Assembly (NCBI GenBank): GCA_040002735.1
Contig: JBDUDX010000233.1
Coordinates: forward strand, 1 to 40,516
Length of the DNA stretch: 40,516 nucleotides
Direction: 5' to 3'
Source: JADGOV01 sp040002735
Lineage (GTDB): Bacteria > Actinomycetota > Actinomycetes > JADGOV01
Shown here: piece after piece, positions 33,394 through 40,516 of the stretch
Layout of the letters: each line of letters starts with the position of its first letter
How positions within the stretch are numbered: position 1 is the first letter of the stretch
Notes under the pieces: model-generated
Database searches by the model: none
Told to the model about the DNA's origin: nothing
Seen by the model: the letters and a program-made list of their open reading frames with translations, nothing else
Position numbers and translations under genes: made by a program

Positions 33394-34167
33394 GTGACGG
33401 CGCCAGAACGCCAGGCGTTGGTGGACGCGCTGGGAGTGGAGTTGGACCCAGCGCTGCTGGAACGCGCGCTCACCCACCGCTCCTACGCGTATGAGAACGG
33501 GGGACTCCCCACCAACGAGCGGCTGGAGTTCCTCGGCGACAGCGTGTTGGGGTTGATCGTCACCGACGCGCTGTACCGAGACAACCCCGAGGTCAGTGAG
33601 GGCCAGCTGGCCAAGCTTCGGGCCGCGGTGGTCAATATGCGTGCCCTCGCCGGGGTTTCCCGGTCCCTCAATCTGGGCGCTCACCTACGACTCGGCCGCG
33701 GTGAAGAAACGACCGGCGGCCGGGATAAGACCTCGATCCTCGCCGACGGCTTGGAGGCGCTGATCGGTGCGGTCTACCTCAGCGGGGGACTCGACGGCGC
33801 CTCATCATTCGTGCACGGCCTGTTCGACCCGCTGCTGATGGATTCGGCGCTCCTCGGCGCCGGCCTGGACTGGAAGACCTCGCTGCAGGAGTTGTCCGCC
33901 GCGGAGTCGCTCCGCGCCCCGGAGTACTTGGTGACCGAGTCCGGACCGGACCACGCCAAGAACTTCGTCGCCGTCGCCGTGGTAGCCGGCGAGCAACTCG
34001 GGCTCGGCAGCGGAACGTCGAAGAAGCTGGCCGAACAAGAGGCCGCGGCGCAGGCCTGGCTGCTGCTCCGCGAGCGGGCCGCCGGGGCGGCCCGCACTTC
34101 TGGCGCACCGCCCACCACGGGGTGCTCCTCGGTGCAGCGCCCTTCGGCCGCTTCGACGACCTCCTAA
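33394..34167 (+). CDS. rnc: ribonuclease III
   Basis: A double-stranded RNA endonuclease for rRNA precursors and mRNA. The 257-aa protein has the signature NERLEFLGDSVLGLIVTDAL (about 41-60), the second catalytic acidic cluster DKTSILADGLEALIGAVYLS (about 112-131), and a C-terminal dsRNA-binding domain (about 157-228; WKTSLQELSA, FVAVAVVAGEQLGLGSGTSK, AAQAWLLL). A low-complexity Ala/Ser/Thr tail of about 25 residues extends past the fold. GTG start after GGAGGG (33379-33384). Confidence 0.96.
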   Translation: MTAPERQALVDALGVELDPALLERALTHRSYAYENGGLPTNERLEFLGDSVLGLIVTDALYRDNPEVSEGQLAKLRAAVVNMRALAGVSRSLNLGAHLRLGRGEETTGGRDKTSILADGLEALIGAVYLSGGLDGASSFVHGLFDPLLMDSALLGAGLDWKTSLQELSAAESLRAPEYLVTESGPDHAKNFVAVAVVAGEQLGLGSGTSKKLAEQEAAAQAWLLLRERAAGAARTSGAPPTTGCSSVQRPSAASTTS

Positions 34168-34189
34168 GCCGTATCTCGGACCGCGGCCC

Positions 34190-35056
34190 ATGCCGGAACT
34201 GCCCGAAGTCGAGGTCGTCCGGCTCGGTCTGGAGCGTGGCGTTGTGGGCCGCACGTTCCGCAGTGTGGACGTCGGGCACCCGCGGGCCATCCGTCGGCAT
34301 CTCGCCGGTGCGGAAGACCTGATCGCGTTGCTGGTGGGGCGGCGGGTCCTGGCGGCCCGTCGGCGTGGTAAGTATCTGTGGCTTCCGCTGGATTCCGGCG
34401 AGGCCTTGTCCGCGCACCTCGGGATGAGTGGGCAGCTGCTCGTGGTACCCGCCGCCAAGCCGTCCGAGGCGCACCTGCGGGTCCGGATGACCTTCACCGA
34501 CGGCGATCCGGAACTACGTTTCGTTGATCAACGCACCTTCGGGGGGATGGCGGTGTTCGCCGGCGGTGGCCGGGAGGAGCTCGGGCCGCCCCGGGAACTA
34601 GCCCATGTGGCTCGTGATCCGCTGGACGCAGAGTTCGATGACGACGTGTTCGCGGCGGGGGTTCACCGGCGGCGAACCGGGGTCAAACGGGCCTTGCTGG
34701 ATCAGCGATTGATCAGCGGCGTGGGTAACATCTACGCGGACGAATCTCTGTGGCTTGCCCGACTGCACTACGCGCGGCCTACCGAAACGCTGCGCCGGGG
34801 AGAGGTCCAGCGGCTCTTGGCCGCCACCCGGGACGTGTTGGCGTCGGCGCTGACCGCCGGTGGTACCTCTTTCGACGCGCTCTATGTCGACACCGAGGGG
34901 GTCAGCGGACGTTTCGAGCGGGAACTGGCGGTGTACGGCCGACCTGGCCGGCCGTGTCTGCGCTGCGGTACGCCGATCCGCCGAGATGCTTTCATGAACC
35001 GCTCCGCGTACACCTGCCCGAAGTGCCAGCCGCGACCCCGCCGAGCCCATTGGTGA
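34190..35056 (+). CDS. mutM: formamidopyrimidine-DNA glycosylase
   Basis: A base-excision repair enzyme that removes 8-oxoguanine and Fapy lesions and nicks the site. The 288-aa protein begins MPELPEVEVVRLGL, exposing the catalytic Pro and Glu after Met removal. It has the K60-equivalent lysine in RRGKYLWLP, the helix-two-turn-helix near VKRALLDQRLISGVGNIYAD (about 165-184) and a complete C-terminal zinc finger (CLRCGTPIRR, TCPKCQ). ATG 34190 lies 22 bases after rnc, a usual neighbour. Confidence 0.96.
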   Translation: MPELPEVEVVRLGLERGVVGRTFRSVDVGHPRAIRRHLAGAEDLIALLVGRRVLAARRRGKYLWLPLDSGEALSAHLGMSGQLLVVPAAKPSEAHLRVRMTFTDGDPELRFVDQRTFGGMAVFAGGGREELGPPRELAHVARDPLDAEFDDDVFAAGVHRRRTGVKRALLDQRLISGVGNIYADESLWLARLHYARPTETLRRGEVQRLLAATRDVLASALTAGGTSFDALYVDTEGVSGRFERELAVYGRPGRPCLRCGTPIRRDAFMNRSAYTCPKCQPRPRRAHW

Positions 35057-35254
35057 GGGAGCGCACGATGAGCCCGACGTGGGCGGGGGTACGCGTCACA
35101 AGCTCGTAACCAAACCGTGACATGCCTCTTGACCCTCCGCGCCGTACGTGGGACTCTATGTGCACCGGCCTCACCGTGACCCCGATGGCCAAAGGTGCTG
35201 TTGACAAGAGCACAAAGAAGGCTCTGTTGCACTGGATTTCTGGAGGATATGACT

Positions 35255-35455
35255 ATGGCCAAGGCGCTTTTCGGCGCGGTCGGCATCGGCGCCGACGTCC
35301 GAATCCAGGCCGAGGTGCGTCGACTGCGATGTCGAGTACATGAATTGGAGGCCGAAGTAGCCCGCCTCCGATCCGCGAATGCAGACCTAGTAACCACCGT
35401 GGCCGTGGAGCGCGACCTGATGGCCCTCACCTCACGCGAGCCGGCATTGACCTGA
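35255..35455 (+). CDS. small coiled-coil protein between mutM and smc
   Basis: A 66-aa protein; ATG 35255 lies seven bases after GGAGGA (35242-35247), while ATG 35249 is too close to the ribosome site. After MAKALFGAVGIGADVR comes a heptad-rich helix (about 19-45; EVRRLRCRVHELEAEVARLR) and a short tail. Small proteins of this form, often beginning MAKALLG, occur in actinomycetes. Function unknown. Proximity to smc invites a chromosome-structure role, but this is only inference from position. Confidence 0.7.
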   Translation: MAKALFGAVGIGADVRIQAEVRRLRCRVHELEAEVARLRSANADLVTTVAVERDLMALTSREPALT

Positions 35456-35484
35456 TCGCAGCCGCCGGGCAGTCGTCCGGTGTA

Positions 35485-35503
35485 GCGGTCACCTCCTTTC
35501 CGC
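35485..35503 (+). other. hairpin exposing a 16S rRNA 3'-tail-like sequence
   Basis: GCGG (35485-35488) pairs with CCGC (35500-35503) and the loop plus flank carries TCACCTCCTTTC (35489-35500). Those twelve bases equal the conserved 3' end of 16S rRNA, the anti-Shine-Dalgarno. It lies 30 bases after the coiled-coil gene and 59 bases before smc. The reverse strand reads as a very strong ribosome site but no gene starts after it. Confidence 0.5.
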
Positions 35504-35546
35504 GGGCTTCGGCGCGTTGGAACCGGGTTACGTCGATCCGCCGCCA

Positions 35547-35552
35547 TAGGCT
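35547..35552 (+). promoter_or_regulatory. -10 hexamer (TAGGCT) for smc
   Basis: TAGGCT ends six bases before smc GTG 35559. No ribosome site is visible, so a leaderless smc transcript is likely. No -35 match is seen. Confidence 0.4.
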
Positions 35553-35558
35553 CCGTAG

Positions 35559-38500
35559 GTGCACCTCAAGAGCCTGACGCTCCGGGGGTTCAAGTCCTTC
35601 GCGTCCTCGACGACGCTGCGCTTCGAGCCCGGCGTCACCGCCGTTGTTGGTCCCAACGGCTCGGGCAAGTCCAACGTTGTCGACGCCATCGCCTGGGTAC
35701 TCGGCGAGCAGGGCGCGAAGTCACTGCGCGGCGGCAAGATGGAAGACGTCATCTTCGCCGGTACGCCGGGCCGACCACCGCTCGGCCGGGCCGAGGTGCT
35801 GCTCACGATCGACAATACGGACGGCGCGCTGCCGATCGAGTGTTCCGAGGTGACAGTCAGCCGACTGATGTACCGCTCCGGTAGCTCGGAGTACGCGATC
35901 AACGGTTCCCCGTGCCGGCTGCTTGACGTGCAGGAACTGCTCTCCGACTCAGGCATCGGCCGGGAACTGCACGTGATCGTCGGTCAGGGCCAACTCGACG
36001 CGGTGCTGTCCGCGCGACCGGAGGACCGGCGGGCATTTCTGGAAGAGGCGGCCGGGGTCCTGAAACACCGTCGCCGCAAGGAAAAGGCGCTCCGCAAGCT
36101 GGACTCGATGGCCGCCAACCTGACCCGGCTCACCGATCTCACCGCCGAGCTGCGGCGGCAATTGGGGCCATTGGGTCGCCAAGCCGAGGTGGCGCGGCGG
36201 GCCGCCGGCATCCAGGCCGACTTGCGGGATGCCCGGCTACGCCTGCTCGCCGAGGACTTGACCGAGCTGAATGCCACGTTGGCCGCGGACCTCGCCGATG
36301 AGACCGCCGCCCGGGACCAGCGCTCTGCGGCCGAGGCGGCACTCGCCGATGCGGTCGCCGTGGAGAGCCGACTGGAGGCCGCTGCGGTCGAGGCGTCACC
36401 GCGGCTGGCTGCGGCCAACCAAATCTGGTACGGGCTGGCGTCGCTCGCCGAACAAGTCCGCGGCACCGCTCGGCTCGCCGCCGAGAGAGCGGGACACCTG
36501 GCCGTCGAACCGGAGCATCTGCGGCTGACCTCAGATCCGGACGCGCTGAGCGCCGAGGCGGCCGCGCTCCGCGACCGAGAACGCGCCCTGTCCGCCGCGC
36601 TCGCCGAGGAGTCTGCCCGGCTTGCCGCCGCGGTTGCCGAGCGGGGCACGTGGGAGGCCCGGCTGGCCGAATCGGAGCGCCGCCTGGTCGCGGCCGCGGC
36701 TGCACGGGCAGATCGGCGGGAGCGCCGAGCCCGACTCGCCGGGGAGGTGGCGGCCGCGAGTACCCGCCGAGCTGCGACCGCTGAGGAAGTGGGCCGACTC
36801 CAGGCCGCGGCCGCCGAGGCGGACGCTCGACGGGCTCAGGCGGAGGCGAGCTTCGCCACGCTGGAGAGCGAAGTGGCCGGTCTCGATGCCGGTGAACTCA
36901 ACCTGGACGCCGACTACGAAGCCGCGAGCAGGGCGCTCGGCACCGCCGAGGACCGGCTTACCGAACTCGCCGACGGCGAACGCGACGTGGAGCGCCAGCG
37001 CGCCGCTTTGACCGCCCGGCGAGATGCGCTGGCGAGTGCGCTGGACCGCTCCGATGGCGCTGCCGCATTGCTGGCCAGTGACGAAGCGGGCTTGTTGGGT
37101 TCGTTGTCATCGCTGATCACCGTCCAACCCGGGGCCGCCGCTGCGCTGGCTGCCGCCCTCGGCGCAGTGGCCGACGGGGTGGCAGTACGCGATCGCGAGG
37201 TCGCCGTCCGCGCGCTGGCGCAGCTCCGTGCCGACGACGCCGGCCGAGTCGGGTTGCTGCTCGCCGACGTCGCGTCGCCGGCGACCGGAGCGACGAGGCC
37301 AGCGCTGCCGGCCGGAGCCTGCTGGGCCATCGACCTGGTAACGCCGGCCGCCGGTGTGGAGGCAGCCGTGCGCCGGTTGCTTGAGCGGGTCGCGGTGGTG
37401 TCGGACGCGGCGGCAGCCGGAGACCTGCTGGGCGATGGGAGTGGTTCGGCGGCGGAGCTGACCGTGGTCACCAGATCCGGCGAGATATTCACGGCCGAAA
37501 CGGCCGTCGGAGGTTCGGCCGCCGCCCGGTCGCAGTTGGAGACCCGAGAGGCCCTCGCCGAGGTAGTTGCGGCCTTACGCGAGCAGGAGCATCGCGCGGA
37601 GCGGCTCCGGTTCGCCACCGCCACCGCCGAGGAGCAGCGTTCCGCGGCCACGGAGGCCGCCGCCGATGCGCTGCGCAGGCTGCACGACTCCGACGCCCGG
37701 CTTGCCGCGGTCGCCGAGCGGCTCGGCGAGCTCGGCACGGCCGCTCGGGCGGCGGCAGCCGAGGTCGACCGCCTGGCCCGGGCCGTCCGAGCGGCCGAAG
37801 CCGCTCGTGACGCCGCTATCCAGGCGCTCGCCGAGCAGGAAGCCCGACTCGCGGCGGTCGAGTCCGACGTCGTGGAGTCCGCCGCCGCACTGCGCCCCAC
37901 CGATGGCCGATCCGACGTCGAACCGTCGAAGGCGGAAAGCAGCTCGCCGGAGGTCGCCGAGCGGGATCAGCTCGCGGCGGAAGCACAAGCCGCCCGCCAG
38001 ACGGAACTGGAGGCGCGGCTCGCGGTCCGTACCGGTGAAGAGCGGGTACGAGCACTCGCCGGTCGCGCCGACGCGCTGCTGGCGGCTGCGGCGGCCGAAC
38101 GGGCGGCTCGAGCGCGGGCCGAGCAGGCCCGGCAGCGGCGCGCCCGTCGGGCTGCCCGGGCCGGGGCGGTGGCGGCCGGTGCCGCGACGCTGCTCGGGCG
38201 AATCGAGACGGCCGAGCAGGCGGCCGCTGCCGAGCGCGACGCCGCCGAGGCCGCCCGAGCCGAGCGCGAGCGCGACCTCACCGGCGTACGGAACCGGGTG
38301 CGGGAGCTGACCGCCGCCGTCGAAGCCCTCACCGACGCGGTGCACCGTGACGAAGTCGTCCGAGCTGAGCTTCGGCTGCGGATCGAGGCCATCGCCGACC
38401 GGGCGGTGCAGGAGTACGCGGTGCCCGCCGCGGAACTGCTCGTCGAGTTCGGGCCGGACGTCCCGTTGCCGCCGGCGCAGGACGGCGGCGAACTCCGCCG

Positions 38501-39173
38501 TTACGACCGGGCAGAGCAGGAAGCCCGCGCGCAGAAGGCCGAGCGGGGGCTGGCCCGCCTCGGCCGGGTCAACCCGCTGGCGTTGGAGGAGTACGCGGCG
38601 CTGGAGGAGCGGCACGCCTTTCTGGTCACCCAGTTGGAGGACCTCAAGGCCACTCGACGTGACCTGCTCGCCGTGGTACGGGAGGTCGACGAACGGGTGG
38701 AGGAGGTCTTCGCGGCAGCTTTCGCGGACACCGCCCGGGAGTTCGCCACGGTGTTCCGCACCCTCTTTCCGGGGGGTACGGGCGCCTTGACGCTCACCGA
38801 CCCCAACGATCTGCTCACCAGCGGCATCGAGGTGGAGGCGCGACCGGCCGGCAAGAAAGTGTCCCGGCTCTCGCTGCTCTCCGGCGGGGAACGATCTCTC
38901 ACCGCCATCGCGATGCTGGTGGCCATCTTCCGGGCGAGGCCCTCCCCGTTTTACGTACTGGACGAGGTGGAAGCGGCGCTGGATGACCGGAACCTGGGCC
39001 GGTTGCTGGACCTCCTCGCCGAGCTTCGTAGCGCGTCGCAGTTGGTGATCATCACGCACCAGAAGCGCACCATGGAAGTCGCCGATGCCCTGTACGGAGT
39101 GACGATGAGCGGCGAGGGCGTCACCACGGTGATCTCCCAACGGCTCAGGCAGCCGATGGCCGCTTCCGCCTGA
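35559..39173 (+). CDS. smc: chromosome segregation protein SMC
   Basis: Core ATPase of the bacterial condensin, which with ScpA/ScpB extrudes DNA loops and aligns chromosome arms. The 1204-aa chain has Walker A GPNGSGKSNVVDAIAW (31-46), an N-terminal coiled coil, a hinge (about 510-650), a C-terminal coiled coil very rich in Ala/Glu/Arg, the signature LSGGERSLTAIAML (about 1107-1120) and Walker B/D-loop PFYVLDEVEAALDD (about 1130-1143). Length is normal. A DNA stretch of unrelated-looking open frames on the minus strand is a by-product of its biased codons. scpA/scpB are not in the window. Confidence 0.97.
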   Translation: MHLKSLTLRGFKSFASSTTLRFEPGVTAVVGPNGSGKSNVVDAIAWVLGEQGAKSLRGGKMEDVIFAGTPGRPPLGRAEVLLTIDNTDGALPIECSEVTVSRLMYRSGSSEYAINGSPCRLLDVQELLSDSGIGRELHVIVGQGQLDAVLSARPEDRRAFLEEAAGVLKHRRRKEKALRKLDSMAANLTRLTDLTAELRRQLGPLGRQAEVARRAAGIQADLRDARLRLLAEDLTELNATLAADLADETAARDQRSAAEAALADAVAVESRLEAAAVEASPRLAAANQIWYGLASLAEQVRGTARLAAERAGHLAVEPEHLRLTSDPDALSAEAAALRDRERALSAALAEESARLAAAVAERGTWEARLAESERRLVAAAAARADRRERRARLAGEVAAASTRRAATAEEVGRLQAAAAEADARRAQAEASFATLESEVAGLDAGELNLDADYEAASRALGTAEDRLTELADGERDVERQRAALTARRDALASALDRSDGAAALLASDEAGLLGSLSSLITVQPGAAAALAAALGAVADGVAVRDREVAVRALAQLRADDAGRVGLLLADVASPATGATRPALPAGACWAIDLVTPAAGVEAAVRRLLERVAVVSDAAAAGDLLGDGSGSAAELTVVTRSGEIFTAETAVGGSAAARSQLETREALAEVVAALREQEHRAERLRFATATAEEQRSAATEAAADALRRLHDSDARLAAVAERLGELGTAARAAAAEVDRLARAVRAAEAARDAAIQALAEQEARLAAVESDVVESAAALRPTDGRSDVEPSKAESSSPEVAERDQLAAEAQAARQTELEARLAVRTGEERVRALAGRADALLAAAAAERAARARAEQARQRRARRAARAGAVAAGAATLLGRIETAEQAAAAERDAAEAARAERERDLTGVRNRVRELTAAVEALTDAVHRDEVVRAELRLRIEAIADRAVQEYAVPAAELLVEFGPDVPLPPAQDGGELRRYDRAEQEARAQKAERGLARLGRVNPLALEEYAALEERHAFLVTQLEDLKATRRDLLAVVREVDERVEEVFAAAFADTAREFATVFRTLFPGGTGALTLTDPNDLLTSGIEVEARPAGKKVSRLSLLSGGERSLTAIAMLVAIFRARPSPFYVLDEVEAALDDRNLGRLLDLLAELRSASQLVIITHQKRTMEVADALYGVTMSGEGVTTVISQRLRQPMAASA

Positions 39174-39232
39174 ACGAGGCTGCGGCGACCGCGTCCCGCT
39201 GACCGGGCGGTGCTCTGCGAAGATGGCGTCCC

Positions 39233-40369
39233 GTGGAAGCACTGATCCTCATCCTGGCCATCCTGCTGGTCACCGTCGTCACCGCGGTGACCCTGGTGGC
39301 CGGTACCCGCCGCCGCCCGCAACTCCCGACCGAGCGCCGGGCCGGCTCGGTCCAGGCGGTGGACACCGTCACCCTGCCCGAGGCGCCCCCCACCCCCGAG
39401 CAGGCGCAGGCGCCCCCGGAACCGGCCGCACCTACCCTCGAGGTACCCGAACCGACCGCCGGCCGCTTGGTCCGGCTGCGGGCCAGGCTGGCCCGATCCC
39501 AGAACCTGCTCGGTCGGGGGCTGCTGGCACTGCTCGCCCGGGACGTCCTCGACGAGGACGCGTGGGAGGAGATCGAGGACACCCTGCTGGGCGCGGATGT
39601 CGGCCTGGACGCCACCACCGAGATCGTCAACCGGCTCCGCACCCGTACCAAGGTCGCCGGAACCCGCTCCCTGGACGACGTCCGAGCATTGCTTCGCGAG
39701 GAACTGCTCACCGCGGTCGGCACCGCGGACCGCTCGCTGGCCACCCTGCCGCACGCCGACCGACCGGCCGTGCTCCTGGTGGTCGGGGTGAACGGCACCG
39801 GCAAGACCACCACCTGCGGCAAGCTGGCCCGGGTCCTGATCGCCGACGGCCGCTCGGTGCTGCTCGGCGCGGCCGACACGTTCCGGGCTGCCGCTGTCGA
39901 CCAGTTGCAGACCTGGGGGGACCGGGTGGGCGCGCACACCGTCCGCGGACCGGAAGGTGCGGACCCGGCAAGCGTCGCCTTCGATGCGGTGAAGCAGGGC
40001 ATCGGGGAGCGGGTGGACACCGTACTCATCGACACCGCCGGAAGGCTGCACACGAAATCCGGGTTGATGGACGAACTCGGCAAGGTGAAGCGGGTCATTG
40101 AAAAGCACGGCCCGGTCGATGAGGTACTGCTCGTCCTGGACGCCACGACCGGTCAGAACGGCGTCATTCAAGCCCGCGTTTTCGCCGAAGTGGTGGATAT
40201 CACCGGCATCGTGCTCACCAAGCTGGACGGCACCGCGAAGGGCGGCATTGTGGTCGCCGTGCAACGGGAGTTGAACGTACCGGTGAAGCTCGTCGGCCTC
40301 GGCGAGGGCGCCGATGACCTGGCCCCCTTCGAACCCGACGCCTTTGTTAATGCGTTGATCGGCGACTGA
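39233..40369 (+). CDS. ftsY: signal recognition particle receptor FtsY
   Basis: The SRP receptor GTPase that docks ribosome-nascent chains at the membrane. The 378-aa protein has an N-terminal membrane helix (about 2-23), an acidic/Pro-rich linker (about 35-75), the N domain (about 80-165) and the G domain: GVNGTGKTTTCGKLA (about 184-198), ADTFRAAAVDQL, DTAGRLHTKSGLMDEL (about 265-280), TKLDGTAKGG (about 324-333) and a GLGEGADDL end. The N-terminal helix is the actinobacterial form, while E. coli FtsY has an acidic A domain instead. GTG 39233 follows smc by 59 bases. Confidence 0.96.
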   Translation: MEALILILAILLVTVVTAVTLVAGTRRRPQLPTERRAGSVQAVDTVTLPEAPPTPEQAQAPPEPAAPTLEVPEPTAGRLVRLRARLARSQNLLGRGLLALLARDVLDEDAWEEIEDTLLGADVGLDATTEIVNRLRTRTKVAGTRSLDDVRALLREELLTAVGTADRSLATLPHADRPAVLLVVGVNGTGKTTTCGKLARVLIADGRSVLLGAADTFRAAAVDQLQTWGDRVGAHTVRGPEGADPASVAFDAVKQGIGERVDTVLIDTAGRLHTKSGLMDELGKVKRVIEKHGPVDEVLLVLDATTGQNGVIQARVFAEVVDITGIVLTKLDGTAKGGIVVAVQRELNVPVKLVGLGEGADDLAPFEPDAFVNALIGD

Positions 40370-40463
40370 GTTCCGCTCTCGTGTCCCGCGCCGTGACGCA
40401 CAGCGAGTGACGCCGTGGCGGTGAGTTAGCAGTGCTCCGGGAACGCTCAGGGCGGCCGTCGTG

Positions 40464-40501
40464 TTCACGGTTTCGAAACATTGGTGATGCGGTGTGGAAA
40501 C
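40464..40501 (+). promoter_or_regulatory. GlnR box, probable nitrogen-regulated promoter
   Basis: Four half-sites fall at exact 11-bp spacing: TTCAC (40464), GAAAC (40475), GATGC (40486), GAAAC (40497), each separated by six bases. The actinobacterial GlnR pattern is gTnAC-n6-GaAAc repeated twice; only the third half-site deviates. In Streptomyces and relatives amtB-glnK-glnD lies downstream of ftsY under GlnR. The same is likely here, but the target gene is outside the window. Confidence 0.7.
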
Positions 40502-40516
40502 GGGGGTTGGTGATGG

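Noticed and set aside
35201..35206. A consensus TTGACA -35 box before the coiled-coil gene
   Set aside because: No TANNNT hexamer occurs at 16-19 bp downstream, so it was not annotated as a promoter.
37575..39242. A 555-codon open frame opposite smc
   Set aside because: High GC third positions leave long antisense frames open; the translation is low complexity with no recognisable motif, while smc is intact.

Overview
This is a GC-rich chromosomal core segment of an actinomycete. The evidence is GTG/TTG starts, TANNNT -10 elements with weak or absent -35 boxes, several apparently leaderless genes, an HU protein with a long basic Ala/Lys/Thr tail, CofC/FbiD of F420 synthesis, an NdgR-type IclR regulator beside leuCD, and a GlnR-type site after ftsY. 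The order leuCD-hup-cofC-plsC-(Cys/Met PLP enzyme)-ddl-DUF3515-RAM-thiL-thiD-GNAT-rpmB-DhaL-recG-rsmD-coaD-DUF177-rpmF-rnc-mutM-smc-ftsY is most like Micromonosporaceae, but genus and species cannot be read from sequence alone. No phage, IS element, CRISPR array or rRNA is seen, and no gene-free stretch exceeds 300 bases.

Bases 1-17002 are a branched-chain amino acid region: leuA behind a leucine-rich leader peptide, leuB, ilvE, cimA and leuCD, with the divergent regulator ndgR. LeuCD, LeuB and IlvE can serve both leucine synthesis and the citramalate route to isoleucine begun by CimA. Interleaved are two ABC exporters (1740-4204 and 6343-8081), a GT87-like membrane glycosyltransferase, a decayed NAD(P)-binding gene, an FAH-family hydrolase, gltX and the pair tRNA-Gln(CUG)/tRNA-Glu(CUC).

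Bases 17003-25177 hold hup, a small beta-rich protein, cofC/fbiD, a phospholipid acyltransferase relic that lost its catalytic HX4D box, a Cys/Met PLP enzyme, ddl, a DUF3515 lipoprotein, a stand-alone RAM domain, thiL, thiD and a GNAT acetyltransferase. The expected gpsA between plsC and the PLP enzyme is missing.

Bases 25174-40516 carry rpmB, a DhaL/DegV-like (FakA/YloV) protein, recG, two tandem secreted six-repeat proteins wedged between recG and rsmD, then coaD, DUF177, rpmF, rnc, mutM, a small coiled-coil protein, smc and ftsY. The window ends in a well-spaced GlnR box that probably drives an ammonium transporter operon just beyond the edge.

The most interesting non-coding signals are the leuA leader, the interlocked inverted repeats between leuD and hup (possible H-type pseudoknot), the 18-bp tandem repeats of ATG-TGA units between ndgR and leuC, TAG stop codons that double as -10 hexamers of the next gene, and a 12-nt copy of the 16S rRNA tail before smc.
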